64,000 nucleotides of DNA from SKUL01 sp964487545 (GTDB taxonomy: Bacteria; Bacteroidota; Bacteroidia; Flavobacteriales_D; SKUL01), in NCBI GenBank assembly GCA_964487545.1, contig CAZARI010000003.1, positions 60,201 to 124,200 of the forward strand. The letters run 5' to 3'. Of this stretch, positions 8,105 through 17,412 are shown one piece after another (within the stretch, counting starts at the first letter, position 1; the number at the start of each line of letters is the position of its first letter). The notes below the pieces were generated by a model that made no database searches, was not told the origin of the DNA, and was given only the letters and a program-made list of their open reading frames with translations. The position numbers were made by a program, and so were the translations under genes.

Positions 8105-10006
8105 ATGAGCGATCCGATTAAGCACGAATGCGGTATAGCGCTGCTCCGACTCAAAAAACCCCTTGAATTTTACTTCGAAAAATACGGCACGCCATTTTTT
8201 GGAATCAACCGAATGTATCTGCTGCTCGAAAAACAGCACAACCGTGGACAAGACGGCGCCGGGGTGGTAAATATCAAACTCGATGTTGCACCCGGCGAAC
8301 GGTATATCAGCCGCAAACGCTCTAATTCGTCTACGCCGATTAAGGATGTATTTGAGGGGATAAACGCCCGCTTTCAGGAAGTTGAAGACCGCGATCCAGA
8401 ACGGTTGAACGATGTGCAGTGGCTCAAAAGAAACGTGCCCTTTACTGGCGAACTGTTTCTGGGCCACGTTCGATACGGCACCTTCGGCTTGAACAGCATC
8501 GAAAACGTACATCCGTTTTTGCGCACCAACAACTGGATGACCAAAAACCTGGTTGTTGCCGGAAACTTTAATCTCACCAACGTCGACGAGTTGTTTAATC
8601 TGCTGGTGGATATTGGTCAGCATCCCAAAGAGCGCTCCGATACCATTACGGTCATTGAAAAAATTGGGCATTTTTTGGATGAGGAAAACGAAAGGCTTTA
8701 TCAGCAGTACAAAAAGCTGGGATATACACGACAGCAAATCAGCGGATTGATTGCAGAGCACCTCGACGTGCAGCGCATTTTGATCAATGCTGCCGAAGAC
8801 TGGGATGGCGGCTACGTCATGGCCGGCCTGTTTGGGCACGGCGATGCCTTTGTGTTGCGTGATCCGTCGGGAATTCGCCCGGCATTTTATTACGAAGACG
8901 ACGAAATTGCGGTGGTCACTTCCGAGCGGCCGGTGATTCAAACCGCGTTTAACGTTCCGGTTGAATCGGTGCAAGAACTGCCGCCCGGACAGGCGCTGGT
9001 ACTTAAGCGCAATGGAGAACTATCGCTTCATCCGGTGCGCGAACCGCTCGAGAAAAGATCTTGTTCTTTTGAGCGCATTTACTTTTCGCGCGGCAGCGAC
9101 AAAGACATCTACCGCGAACGCTTAGAGTTGGGCAGGCTGGTGTGCGATCGGGTGCTTCACGCAGTGGATTACGATCTGCGCAATACGGTATTGTCGTTTA
9201 TTCCCAACACCGCCGAAACGGCATTTTATGGCATGGTGAAGGGCTGCGAAGATTATCTTAACAAAGTGAAAGCCGAAAAGATTGCAAAGATCGATGTTTC
9301 GGACACCGCCCAACTCGAGCATATCTTATCGATCAGACCGCGTGTAGAGAAGATTGCTGTTAAGGATGCCAAACTGCGCACGTTTATTACCTCCGATGCG
9401 GCGCGTGAGGATATGGTGGCACACGTTTACGACATTACCTACGGAACGATCCGTCCTGGAGTGGATAATCTGGTGGTGATTGACGACTCGATTGTGCGCG
9501 GAACTACCTTGCGCCAAAGCGTGCTTCGCATATTGTCGCGACTGCAGCCGAAGAAAATTGTAGTTGTGAGTTCTGCTCCGCAAATTCGCTTTCCCGACTG
9601 CTATGGTATTGACATGGCGCGGCTCAACGATTTTATTGCGTTTCAAGCGGCCATTGCCCTGCTCAGAGAATCGGGTAGAGAATCGGTAATTGACGAGGTT
9701 TATCGCAAGTGCAAAGAGCAAGAGCATTTGCCCAAAGAACAGATTCGCAACTACGTCAAGGAAATCTACAAGCCTTTTAGCGACGACGATATTTCGGCAA
9801 AAATTTCTGAATTGCTCACCCCAAATGACATCGGCTGCGAAGTTCAGGTGATTTATCAAACCCTTCAGGGATTGCATTCTGCCATTCCCGACCACCGCGG
9901 TGATTGGTATTTCTCTGGCGATTATCCAACACCCGGAGGAAATAAAGTGGTGAACCGGGCCTTTATGAATTTTGTGGAAGGGAAAACGGAGCGGGCTTAT
10001 TGTTAA
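8105..10006 (+). CDS. purF: Amidophosphoribosyltransferase (long PurF form)
   Basis: Class II glutamine amidotransferase joined to a phosphoribosyltransferase. It catalyses the first committed step of purine synthesis: PRPP + glutamine to phosphoribosylamine. The nucleophile is Cys9 in KHECGIALL; the short leader MSDPIKHE would be removed as a propeptide, as in other PurF enzymes that do not begin Met-Cys. The PRPP-binding loop VVIDDSIVRGTT is intact at about residues 455-467. At 633 residues it is longer than the classical ~470-510. The extra length lies in insertions between the glutaminase strands and after the PRPP loop, a form I associate with Bacteroidota. No other pur gene is in the window. 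A paralogous role cannot be excluded from sequence alone. Confidence 0.88.
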   Translation: MSDPIKHECGIALLRLKKPLEFYFEKYGTPFFGINRMYLLLEKQHNRGQDGAGVVNIKLDVAPGERYISRKRSNSSTPIKDVFEGINARFQEVEDRDPERLNDVQWLKRNVPFTGELFLGHVRYGTFGLNSIENVHPFLRTNNWMTKNLVVAGNFNLTNVDELFNLLVDIGQHPKERSDTITVIEKIGHFLDEENERLYQQYKKLGYTRQQISGLIAEHLDVQRILINAAEDWDGGYVMAGLFGHGDAFVLRDPSGIRPAFYYEDDEIAVVTSERPVIQTAFNVPVESVQELPPGQALVLKRNGELSLHPVREPLEKRSCSFERIYFSRGSDKDIYRERLELGRLVCDRVLHAVDYDLRNTVLSFIPNTAETAFYGMVKGCEDYLNKVKAEKIAKIDVSDTAQLEHILSIRPRVEKIAVKDAKLRTFITSDAAREDMVAHVYDITYGTIRPGVDNLVVIDDSIVRGTTLRQSVLRILSRLQPKKIVVVSSAPQIRFPDCYGIDMARLNDFIAFQAAIALLRESGRESVIDEVYRKCKEQEHLPKEQIRNYVKEIYKPFSDDDISAKISELLTPNDIGCEVQVIYQTLQGLHSAIPDHRGDWYFSGDYPTPGGNKVVNRAFMNFVEGKTERAYC

Positions 10007-10104
10007 CCGCGTAATCTATTCTGATGTCGGCACAGAAAGAAATCTTCTCTGGAAATTCATTTCATCAAATTGTGGAATGTTTGCTCATTCGATGATTTAA
10101 AAGA

Positions 10105-11094
10105 TCAAGACTTTTTCCGATAAACCCCAAAAATCGCATCGCTGGTTTGGTGCTCTCCGATAAATCGGTCTTCCTGCTCAAATAGATGGTTTAACCATTT
10201 TAGCGTCTCCGGGCTTTCGTCCAGAAAGTTATGCGCAATGTCTTTCAATAAAATATGGGTGATATCCCAGCCCACCTTTTGTTCCTCCAGCAACGTAAAA
10301 TGTTTGTGCAATGCCGGCGCGATGGAAGAAGAATCTACAGCTTCGGAAGGGTCTACCAGCATCATTCGCAAAAGTCCGGGCCGGTAAATCCGTTTTTTCA
10401 CCGCAGAGCTGTTGAATCGGGTTTTATATTTTTTCGGCAGCTCCCGCAGCAAGCGATTGGCAAAATTTAGTTGCGCTTTTGTCCATTGCAACCGGTCTGG
10501 TCCGACGTACTCGAAAATGATCAATTGACCGTCATTTTTAAGTAGTGGGAGCACCTTTTTCTGCAGCAGATCATCTATGTGGTCGAAGTGGTGCAGACTG
10601 GAATTGAAAAGAATTACATCATAAGACTCCGGCTTAAAAGAGTACGTAAGAAAATCACCGGTATGGTAAGAGATATTATTCAACGACGCTTTCGACGCCA
10701 GATTTTCTGCTTCTGAAATTTGCTGCGGAGCCAGATCAATTCCTTCCACACTACTGAACACAGGATATTTTGCAAATTTTCTTTCGCGCGATCCAGTTCC
10801 GCATCCCACCGATAAAAGCCTCAGATTGCTTTTGTTAATCAGGTATTTTGCCACCACATAATCTTCGTATTCCAGATCGGGATTGCCGGTGCACTTTTCA
10901 TTCCAGCGCTTTCGAACTTGTGGGATAATCCAGAAATCGGATGAAGAAACGGTGGCGTCCCATTTTGAGATGGTGCGGGAATGCCCCGAGAAATTGAATT
11001 TTCTGAAATAGTTGTAATAGCCCTTATGCCACAGTTTGTAGTAGAGATCGATAAAATCTCCTACCGAAATCCATCTGGATGGGTTGTTCATCAT
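10105..11094 (-). CDS. Class I SAM-dependent methyltransferase
   Basis: 329 residues. The Rossmann motif I is LSVGCGTGSRERKFA, followed by an acidic strand-2 end (VEGIDLAPQQ) and a motif IV region (YDVILFNSSLHHFDHI). The N-terminal ~90 residues and the C-terminal ~100 residues are extra to the core and do not suggest a substrate. The LHHFDH segment is common in small-molecule methyltransferases such as those acting on quinones or polyketides, but no neighbour supports a pathway. Convergent with the purF-type gene, with about 100 bases between them in which I see no terminator. Function beyond SAM-dependent methylation is unassigned. Confidence 0.85.
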   Translation of the reverse strand: MMNNPSRWISVGDFIDLYYKLWHKGYYNYFRKFNFSGHSRTISKWDATVSSSDFWIIPQVRKRWNEKCTGNPDLEYEDYVVAKYLINKSNLRLLSVGCGTGSRERKFAKYPVFSSVEGIDLAPQQISEAENLASKASLNNISYHTGDFLTYSFKPESYDVILFNSSLHHFDHIDDLLQKKVLPLLKNDGQLIIFEYVGPDRLQWTKAQLNFANRLLRELPKKYKTRFNSSAVKKRIYRPGLLRMMLVDPSEAVDSSSIAPALHKHFTLLEEQKVGWDITHILLKDIAHNFLDESPETLKWLNHLFEQEDRFIGEHQTSDAIFGVYRKKS

Positions 11095-11208
11095 AGTTGT
11101 TTCGAGGCGGGTTGCGCCTGTTCACTTCAAATGTAGAATTAATTAGCTCCTGTTACTACTTCCAACCGAATGCAAACCTTCGCCTGAGGCCATAAATATT
11201 TTGGCCAT

Positions 11209-11661
11209 TTATGATATTGACGACACCACCCCCAGCGCCTCCTTTACATGTTGCGTTGGCTTCCACATCGAATTAAAGGCCATCCGGATTTTGCGATTCC
11301 TACCAATAACATACGTTACCCGACCCGGAAGCAAAAAAAGGGTTTTAGGCACCCGATACAGTTGATGCACCTTACGGCCGGGGTCGCTCAACAATACAAA
11401 CGGCAACCGGTGATTTTTAGCAAAGTTGGAATGTTTCTCTGCCGAATCTCCGCTAACACCAACCACTTCGGCACCAGCGGTTTTAAATTCAGTGTAATGA
11501 TCTCGAAACGAACACGCCTCGGTGGTGCAGCCCGGAGTGTCGTCTTTCGGATAAAAGTAAAGCACCACCGGCCCCTGATCGAGCAGGTCGTACAGTCGAA
11601 CCGAATTTCCTTGCTGATTGAGCAATGTGAAATCGGGTGCTGCTTTTCCTTCAGTCAACAT
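11209..11661 (-). CDS. bcp: Thioredoxin-dependent peroxiredoxin, Bcp/PrxQ type
   Basis: 150-residue cytosolic peroxiredoxin that reduces hydroperoxides at a reactive cysteine. The peroxidatic Cys is in TPGCTTEACSFRD, and the second Cys five residues later is the resolving Cys of the atypical two-Cys PrxQ class. The thioredoxin fold with YFYPKDDTPG preceding the Cys is intact. Its start overlaps the end of the upstream hemJ gene by 11 bases, so the two are translated from one message. The pairing with a heme-synthesis enzyme that generates oxidant stress is plausible but is inference. Confidence 0.95.
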   Translation of the reverse strand: MLTEGKAAPDFTLLNQQGNSVRLYDLLDQGPVVLYFYPKDDTPGCTTEACSFRDHYTEFKTAGAEVVGVSGDSAEKHSNFAKNHRLPFVLLSDPGRKVHQLYRVPKTLFLLPGRVTYVIGRNRKIRMAFNSMWKPTQHVKEALGVVSSIS

Positions 11662-12220
11662 GATTTTCGTTTTTCTGGCGATAGCGTTTGTATAACCTTA
11701 TGGCCAGCATCATCACAACGGCCAGCCCCATGATGCCTATTACACCCCAAACCCAACTCACCGTGGTGCGCATCACAATCACAAACACAATGGCTATTAA
11801 TAATAAGGTAGGCGCTTCGTTGAGCAATCTAAACCCGGTTGACGATAGCGAAATGATTCCCGATTGCAGTTTCTGAAATTGAAAGTGGCAATAGGCGTGA
11901 TAAATCACCAACAAAGCCACCAGCGCCAGTTTCACGTGCATAAAACCCATATTTAGATATCCGGGAACCAAAAACAGCATCCAGATTCCGAAGGCCAGCG
12001 CCAAAATCATCGAGGGCCAAGTGATGATATACCACAATCGCCACTCCATGAGCTTATATTGCTCGATAAGCACCGATCGCGCGGGTTCGGGTTTTTCGTC
12101 GGCCTCGGCGTGATAAACAAAAAGCCGGACGATATAAAAAAGCCCGGCAAACCAGGTAACCACAAAAATAATGTGCAACGATTTGGCGATTCCGAATGGG
12201 TTGTCGAAAAATTCCATCAT
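11651..12220 (-). CDS. hemJ: Protoporphyrinogen IX oxidase HemJ (CopD-like membrane protein)
   Basis: 189-residue inner-membrane protein with about five hydrophobic segments. The HemJ signatures are present: an N-terminal LHIIFVVTWFAGLFYIVRLF followed by VYH, and a central HVKLALV followed by YH. These supply the His residues that bind heme in this family. HemJ oxidises protoporphyrinogen IX to protoporphyrin IX in organisms lacking HemG/HemY. It is the first gene of a two-gene unit with bcp, overlapping by 11 bases. The related label 'CopD family' is less likely given the conserved motif spacing. Confidence 0.88.
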   Translation of the reverse strand: MMEFFDNPFGIAKSLHIIFVVTWFAGLFYIVRLFVYHAEADEKPEPARSVLIEQYKLMEWRLWYIITWPSMILALAFGIWMLFLVPGYLNMGFMHVKLALVALLVIYHAYCHFQFQKLQSGIISLSSTGFRLLNEAPTLLLIAIVFVIVMRTTVSWVWGVIGIMGLAVVMMLAIRLYKRYRQKNENHVD

Positions 12221-12298
12221 TCTTAAGGAGGGCTTAAACCGCCTCGTTTATTGTTGTTTATTCCGTTTGTTGATAAGGTCAAGTGGCATATATTCCCT

Positions 12299-12306
12299 TA
12301 CCTTTG
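12299..12306 (+). promoter_or_regulatory. -7 promoter element for the thioesterase gene
   Basis: TACCTTTG matches TAnnTTTG and sits 21 bases before the ATG at 12328, a typical spacing for a short Bacteroidota leader. Confidence 0.55.
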
Positions 12307-12327
12307 CTCAACTAAAATACTTCGCAA

Positions 12328-12843
12328 ATGTCGCGTAAAAAAGTGAAAGCATCTGAAACGCTGGCCACCACCACTCACTTTGTGTTGCCCGGAAACACCA
12401 ACACACTCGGAAATCTCATGGGCGGCCAGTTGCTCAACTGGATGGACGTTACCGCCGCGATTTCTGCCCACCGCCATTCGCGGCGCATTGTGGTTACGGC
12501 AGCCGTAAACAACGTTTCTTTTGATCAACCCATCAAACTGGGCGATATTGTTACCATCGAGGCCAAGGTTTCGCGGGCGTTTTCTTCGTCGATGGAAGTG
12601 TATATCGAAGTGTTTGTAGAGCACCACACCACCGGCGAAAAAAAGAAATGCAACGAAGCCATGTACACTTTTGTGGCGGTCGATCAGATGGGAAATGCCA
12701 TTCCGGTGCCCGAGCTGATTCCCGAAACAGATAAGGAGAAAATACGCTTCGACGCTGCGCTGCGCCGCCGGCAACTGCGACTGGTGCTGGCCGGAAAGCT
12801 CAAACCCGAAAACGCTACCGAGCTGAAGAAACTATTCGAGTAG
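12328..12843 (+). CDS. Acyl-CoA thioesterase, hotdog fold (YciA-like)
   Basis: 171 residues with one hotdog domain. The family signature GNLMGGQLLNWMD carries the helix that holds the catalytic Asp, and the following strand begins VVTAAVNNVSFDQPIKLGD. Members hydrolyse acyl-CoA esters in the cytosol; chain-length preference cannot be read from sequence. The last ~35 residues are basic and may extend beyond the fold. The 3' end overlaps the convergent glycosyltransferase gene by 29 bases, so both stop codons lie inside the other gene. Confidence 0.9.
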   Translation: MSRKKVKASETLATTTHFVLPGNTNTLGNLMGGQLLNWMDVTAAISAHRHSRRIVVTAAVNNVSFDQPIKLGDIVTIEAKVSRAFSSSMEVYIEVFVEHHTTGEKKKCNEAMYTFVAVDQMGNAIPVPELIPETDKEKIRFDAALRRRQLRLVLAGKLKPENATELKKLFE

Positions 12844-13801
12844 CGTGCCCCACAATTTCTTGTTCGCTCACTTCTTCCACACAGCGGCAGGGTTTGTATT
12901 TGCATCGGTTGCCGAGTTTGCTACACGGTCGTTTTTTTAAGTGCCGCGGCTCCACAATTTGCGAATCCGCGCCCGGCAAATAGGGCGACATACCAAACTC
13001 AGGTACGGTTCCACCCCAAACCGAAATCACGGACTTTTTAAACGCTGCAGCCACATGCATCAATCCGGTGTCATGAGAAATGACACAAACGCTTTGTTCG
13101 ATTAAAGATGCCGATTGATTAAAAGTGAACTTTCCTACCGCACTCCAAACCTGACCGGATTGGAGCGAAATGATTTTATCCGTTGCCGCTTGGTCGTCTT
13201 TTCCACCCAGAAGAATCACCGGATATTTAAGCTCCGAACAGATGCGGGCAATTTTTTCGGGCGGCAGTTTCTTGCCGCGGTGCTGGCCGCCGATAACAAA
13301 TGCAATATATCCCGACTGGAACTCCAGTGGCAATGAATCCAATTTAACCCGATCCGAATCGGGCAAAAAATAATCCAGTCCGCGCTGATCATTCTCAATC
13401 TTAAAGGCCTTCAATGTTTCCATGTAGCGATCTACAATATGCATCTCAGGCAATTTATTGATGCCGAAATTCACCAGTAGCCATTTTTCGCGGTTAACTT
13501 TGTTGAATGAAAACGCAAATGCAGGCTTGAGCTTTCGCTTTAGAAAAAACGAGCGGGCATTGTGGTGAAGGTCAATGATATAATCGAACCCAATGCTTCG
13601 AAGTTCTTCAATAATTTCATTTGTGCTGCGCTCAATCGTGTGCACGCGCTCGATATTCGGATTGTGCTCCAGCAAAAACGCGTTTTGCTTTTTGGTGATA
13701 TAGTGTATCTCCACCTCTTTGTGCCACTGTTGTTTGGCGCATCGAATTATTGGCGTGGTGAGCACAATGTCTCCGATGGAAGAGAAACGGACCATGAGCA
13801 T
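12815..13801 (-). CDS. Glycosyltransferase family 9 (ADP-heptose:LPS heptosyltransferase-like)
   Basis: GT-B enzyme of the WaaC/WaaF type, expected to add a heptose-like sugar to the LPS core at the inner-membrane face. The N-terminus MLMVRFSSIGDIVLTTPI is the classical GT9 start, so I place the start at the ATG at 13801; the frame also has ATGs at 13813 and 13831. The C-terminal half has the nucleotide-sugar segment VISHDTGLMHVAAAF. Near the end is a cysteine group, RPCSKLGNRCKYKPCRC, which I have seen in related Bacteroidota proteins and which may bind metal. It is convergent with and overlaps the thioesterase gene. Confidence 0.88.
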   Translation of the reverse strand: MLMVRFSSIGDIVLTTPIIRCAKQQWHKEVEIHYITKKQNAFLLEHNPNIERVHTIERSTNEIIEELRSIGFDYIIDLHHNARSFFLKRKLKPAFAFSFNKVNREKWLLVNFGINKLPEMHIVDRYMETLKAFKIENDQRGLDYFLPDSDRVKLDSLPLEFQSGYIAFVIGGQHRGKKLPPEKIARICSELKYPVILLGGKDDQAATDKIISLQSGQVWSAVGKFTFNQSASLIEQSVCVISHDTGLMHVAAAFKKSVISVWGGTVPEFGMSPYLPGADSQIVEPRHLKKRPCSKLGNRCKYKPCRCVEEVSEQEIVGHATRIVSSAR

Positions 13802-13914
13802 CTTTGTCAGCATGGCGCTAAGATATGGCAATTTAATGCAGGCATAAACGCGATATTTTCACGCAATTTACTTTACCATTTTCTCATGCGTTTCTTTTGA
13901 CCTAATATTGCAAC

Positions 13915-14685
13915 ATGCTCATCGATACCCACAGCCATTTATATCTCGATGCCTTTGAGGTAGATCGCCAGCAGGTGATAGAGCGTGCGCGGCAAGCCGG
14001 TGTAGAAAGAATACTTCTTCCGGCCATTGACAGCACGCATCATGATGAAATGCATCAATTGGTAGATGTCGACCCCAGCTTTTTTGTGCCGATGATGGGT
14101 GTGCATCCGTGCTCGGTGAAACCCGAAACTTGGCAAGAGGAAAAAAACACAGCGCTCAAAATGCTCGATAAAGGTGGATATTGTGCCGTGGGTGAAATTG
14201 GAATCGATTTGTACTGGGACAAAACAACGCTCGATATACAGCGCGAAGCATTCTATACCCAAATCGAATGGGCAAAGCAGCGCACTCTGCCCATTGTGAT
14301 CCACTGCCGCGAATCGTTCGACGAAATTTTTGAAGTGCTCGATGCAGTCAACGACGATCATCTTCGGGGCGTGTTTCACTGCTTTACGGGCAACGAACAA
14401 CAAGCGCAAAGAGCCGTTGCCTACGGTGGATTTATGCTCGGCTTGGGTGGCGTGCTCACTTTTAAAAACAGCGGTCTGGATCACGCGGTGGTCGGCATCC
14501 CGCTGGAGTATATTGTGCTTGAAACCGATGCGCCCTACCTGGCACCTGCACCCTGGCGCGGAAAGCGCAACGAAAGCGCTTATGTATCGCTGGTGGCGCA
14601 AAAGCTGGCGGAGATTAAAAATTGCGCGGTGGAGGAAATAGCACATATCACCACTTCCAACGCCGTTAAAATGTTTCAACTGTAG
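13915..14685 (+). CDS. tatD: TatD family metal-dependent hydrolase/DNase
   Basis: 256-residue TIM-barrel amidohydrolase. The first metal site DTHSHL is at the N-terminus. The Glu ligand is in AVGEIGID, His residues are in PIVIHCRES and FHCFTG, and the final Asp is in LETDAPYL. Homologues act as Mg-dependent 3'-5' DNases and in some species in D-aminoacyl-tRNA clearance. It is followed two bases later by the asparaginase gene, so the two probably share a transcript. Confidence 0.94.
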   Translation: MLIDTHSHLYLDAFEVDRQQVIERARQAGVERILLPAIDSTHHDEMHQLVDVDPSFFVPMMGVHPCSVKPETWQEEKNTALKMLDKGGYCAVGEIGIDLYWDKTTLDIQREAFYTQIEWAKQRTLPIVIHCRESFDEIFEVLDAVNDDHLRGVFHCFTGNEQQAQRAVAYGGFMLGLGGVLTFKNSGLDHAVVGIPLEYIVLETDAPYLAPAPWRGKRNESAYVSLVAQKLAEIKNCAVEEIAHITTSNAVKMFQL

Positions 14686-14687
14686 CC

Positions 14688-15728
14688 ATGCCGCGACGAA
14701 AAGTATTGCTGATATATACCGGTGGAACCATTGGAATGGTGAGCGATCCGGAAACAAAAACGCTCAGACCTTTCGATTTTGATCACATGCAATCGCAGAT
14801 TCCAGAGCTCAACCGCTTGGACGCCGAACTGGAGGGGATTTCGTTTGAGGAGCCCATCGATTCGAGTAATATGCAGCCCGAGATCTGGTCAAAACTGGTA
14901 TTGATGATCGAGGAGCATTACAACCATTACGATGGTTTTGTGATACTGCACGGCTCGGACACGATGGCTTATACGGCTTCGGCACTGAGCTTTATGATAG
15001 AAAATTTGACCAAACCCGTCGTGCTCACCGGTTCGCAGTTGCCCATTGGCATTATCCGAACCGACGGCAAGGAAAATTTGATAACGGCCATTGAAGTCGC
15101 ATCGGCTTATTACCGCAACAAGGCGGTGGTGCCCGAGGTAAGTGTGTATTTCGAGTATAAGCTCTATCGCGGCAACCGCACCCATAAATACAACGCAGAG
15201 CAGTTTAAGGCCTTTCGTTCGTCAAATTATCCGTTGCTTGCCGAGGCCGGATTAAACTTGCACTACAATAAGTCGTTCATCCGTAAACCCGATAGCGGGG
15301 CTACGCGATTTTATAAGAACATGGATCGCGGAGTGTTTGTATTGAAATTGTTTCCGGGTATTTCGGAGGAGATGGTGCGGCATGTATTGCTAACCCCGGA
15401 AATGAAGGCACTGGTTCTCGAAACATTTGGCACCGGCAATGCACCCAGTGCGCAATGGTTTATCGATGCCCTTGCCGAAGCTATTATCCACGGGCTGATT
15501 GTGTTGAATATAACACAGTGTGGAGAAGGGACTGTGCAACAGGGAAAATACGAAACTAGTGCAGCCTTGCGCAAGATTGGCGTTATCGGCGGTGCGGATA
15601 TCACAACCGAATCGGCCTGCGCCAAACTGATGTTTTTGTTGGCCAATAGACGAAATCGTTCAGAGGTTAGAGCGGATTTGCAGCATTCGCTTTGCGGGGA
15701 AATTACAGAAGAGGATGCCGATGGTTAA
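14688..15728 (+). CDS. ansA: Type I L-asparaginase
   Basis: 346-residue cytosolic enzyme hydrolysing asparagine to aspartate and ammonia. The first catalytic Thr lies in LIYTGGTIGM and the second in LHGSDTMAYTASAL. The segment VLTGSQLPIG, typical of type I enzymes, follows. No signal peptide is present, consistent with the cytosolic low-affinity class. It begins two bases after tatD. Confidence 0.95.
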   Translation: MPRRKVLLIYTGGTIGMVSDPETKTLRPFDFDHMQSQIPELNRLDAELEGISFEEPIDSSNMQPEIWSKLVLMIEEHYNHYDGFVILHGSDTMAYTASALSFMIENLTKPVVLTGSQLPIGIIRTDGKENLITAIEVASAYYRNKAVVPEVSVYFEYKLYRGNRTHKYNAEQFKAFRSSNYPLLAEAGLNLHYNKSFIRKPDSGATRFYKNMDRGVFVLKLFPGISEEMVRHVLLTPEMKALVLETFGTGNAPSAQWFIDALAEAIIHGLIVLNITQCGEGTVQQGKYETSAALRKIGVIGGADITTESACAKLMFLLANRRNRSEVRADLQHSLCGEITEEDADG

Positions 15729-15912
15729 TAGTCCAGCAGCGCTGAACCGAAATATATGCCGTTGGCGAATTAGTATGAAATTGAAATCTTAGAATCTTTT
15801 TGGTGTTGTGCAAAAATTCGTAATTTGGCGGCCTTTTAAAGCACGTTTTTTCAGGTTGAATGTGGTTAAAGCACCGGCTTTATTACGATTATGTAATGAT
15901 AAAATGAATTTT

Positions 15913-15997
15913 GGAGAGATGGCCGAGCGGTTTAAGGCGCACGCCTGGAAAGCGTGTTCATCGAAAGGTGTCAAGGGTTCGAATCCCTTTCTCTCCG
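15913..15997 (+). tRNA. tRNA-Ser (anticodon GGA)
   Basis: 85-nt cloverleaf. The acceptor stem is GGAGAGA / TCTCTCC with discriminator G at 15997. The anticodon stem is CACGC/GCGTG with loop CTGGAAA, giving anticodon GGA. A long class II variable arm follows, then a T-arm with GGTTCGAATCC. The 3' CCA is not encoded. It lies between ansA and exbB. Confidence 0.97.
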
Positions 15998-16054
15998 CTG
16001 AAATTAAGTTGAAATTAACTCAAATCCGACATAGACAATAAACAACTCAAATCC

Positions 16055-16927
16055 ATGAAAAAGGTATTATCAATTTTAACCGTTGCAGGTTTCTTAGCTT
16101 TTGGTCCTGCTCAAATTATCTTCGCACAAGACGATCAAACGGAGGTGTCTGAGGAGCAGGTTCGCGCCGATTCTATCGAACAAGCCAATGCTGCTGCTGC
16201 GGCTGAGGCTGCCCGACAAGAAGAGAGCCGAAGGGTTGCCGAACAGACAGCGTTGGCTGATGCTGAAGCAGCTGCTACGGGGAGCCTTACATTCCATCAG
16301 GAAGTTAAGCGCCTGTTCATCGACGGAGACCCCCTTTTTACGTCGCCGATTTTGATCTGTTTGATTTTGGGATTAGCACTTTCCATCGAGCGGATTATCT
16401 ATCTCAACATGTCTACAACCAACACCGAAAAGCTGCTCAACAAAATTGAAGAAGGGCTTAGAAGCGGTGGTGTGGAAGCAGCAAAAGAAGTTTGCCGCAA
16501 TACTCAGGGTCCAGTAGCTAGTATCTTTTATCAAGGGTTGGATCGATCGGATGAAGGAATCGAAATGGTGGAGAAATCCGTAGAGGCGTATGGCGGCGTG
16601 CAAATGGGGCTGCTCGAGAAAGGCCTCAGTTGGATTGCGCTGTTTATTGCACTGGCACCAATGCTCGGCTTCATGGGAACGGTAATCGGTATGATCATGG
16701 CCTTCGACAATATTTCTGCACAAAACAATATTTCACCCGCAGTTGTTGCTGGCGGTATTAAAATCGCACTGATCACCACCGTTGCAGGTCTGATCGTAGC
16801 AATGATTCTTCAGGTTTTTTATAACTATATTTTAGCCAAGATCGACGGAATTGTCAACAACATGGAAGATGCTTCCATCTCGCTGGTTGATATGCTGATT
16901 AAGCACAACTTGGCTTCTAAAAATTAA
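16055..16927 (+). CDS. exbB: MotA/TolQ/ExbB proton channel family protein
   Basis: 290 residues. An N-terminal hydrophobic signal or anchor is followed by an Ala/Glu/Gln-rich linker (about residues 28-75). The channel core has three membrane helices at about residues 97-115, 190-215 and 230-255. The last two contain PMLGFMGTVIGMIMAF and ALITTVAGLIVAMILQ, the ExbB/TolQ signatures with the conserved Thr residues lining the proton path. With ExbD it should convert proton motive force into work on TonB-type or Tol-type partners. The extended periplasmic linker is common in Bacteroidota versions. It heads a four-gene operon with gaps of 5, 21 and 3 bases. Confidence 0.92.
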   Translation: MKKVLSILTVAGFLAFGPAQIIFAQDDQTEVSEEQVRADSIEQANAAAAAEAARQEESRRVAEQTALADAEAAATGSLTFHQEVKRLFIDGDPLFTSPILICLILGLALSIERIIYLNMSTTNTEKLLNKIEEGLRSGGVEAAKEVCRNTQGPVASIFYQGLDRSDEGIEMVEKSVEAYGGVQMGLLEKGLSWIALFIALAPMLGFMGTVIGMIMAFDNISAQNNISPAVVAGGIKIALITTVAGLIVAMILQVFYNYILAKIDGIVNNMEDASISLVDMLIKHNLASKN

Positions 16928-16932
16928 AAGGT

Positions 16933-17391
16933 ATGAGCGAAAAGTCAATTAGTATCCTTGCCAATGGAACGATGTATGTCATCAGCGCTATTGGCATCAT
17001 AATCACCTTAATGGTGGCGTTTAAATGGGATGCAGTTGCTGCCAACTATGCCGAAATAGACGGACTGGTTGGTGCCGCAATGTATGTCTGCTATATCGCT
17101 TTCATTCTGGGTGCACTGCTGGGTATCGGATTTGGTATTTATCATTTCTTGACCAACCTGAGTAATGCAAAAGGTACACTGATAGGACTAGGCGTTTTCT
17201 TGGTCGTATTCATCATCAGTTATTTCATTGCTTCGGACGAGGTGCTGTCGGTTTTTGTTATGGCTGACGGAAGTCCCGTGAGCTCTGAAATGGTCAAATT
17301 TTCGGATACGGGAATTATCGCCTCGTATCTGTTCGGTCTGCTGGCCATAGTGGCTGCTATATATGCCGAAATATCTCGTGTGTTAAAATAA
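16933..17391 (+). CDS. Four-helix membrane protein of the exbB-exbD operon, function unknown
   Basis: 152 residues with four predicted membrane helices, at about residues 13-30, 48-68, 82-100 and 128-148. I recognise no named domain. Its position between exbB and the two exbD genes, with 5 and 21 bases of spacing, suggests it is an accessory subunit of the same motor. It lacks the ExbB channel motif and the ExbD periplasmic domain. Confidence 0.8.
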   Translation: MSEKSISILANGTMYVISAIGIIITLMVAFKWDAVAANYAEIDGLVGAAMYVCYIAFILGALLGIGFGIYHFLTNLSNAKGTLIGLGVFLVVFIISYFIASDEVLSVFVMADGSPVSSEMVKFSDTGIIASYLFGLLAIVAAIYAEISRVLK

Positions 17392-17412
17392 AAGTAACTG
17401 CAAAAATCGCAC

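Noticed and set aside
8060..8974. 304-residue open frame on the minus strand across the purF-type gene
   Set aside because: It lies wholly antisense to a gene with intact catalytic motifs, has no recognisable domain, and follows the codon bias of the opposite strand.
13939..14757. 272-residue minus-strand open frame opposite tatD
   Set aside because: Shadow of TatD; no domain or start signal, and its sequence is rich in His/Arg as expected from antisense reading.
15808..16041. 77-residue frame running through the tRNA gene
   Set aside because: It translates the tRNA-Ser itself and has no domain; the cloverleaf is unambiguous.
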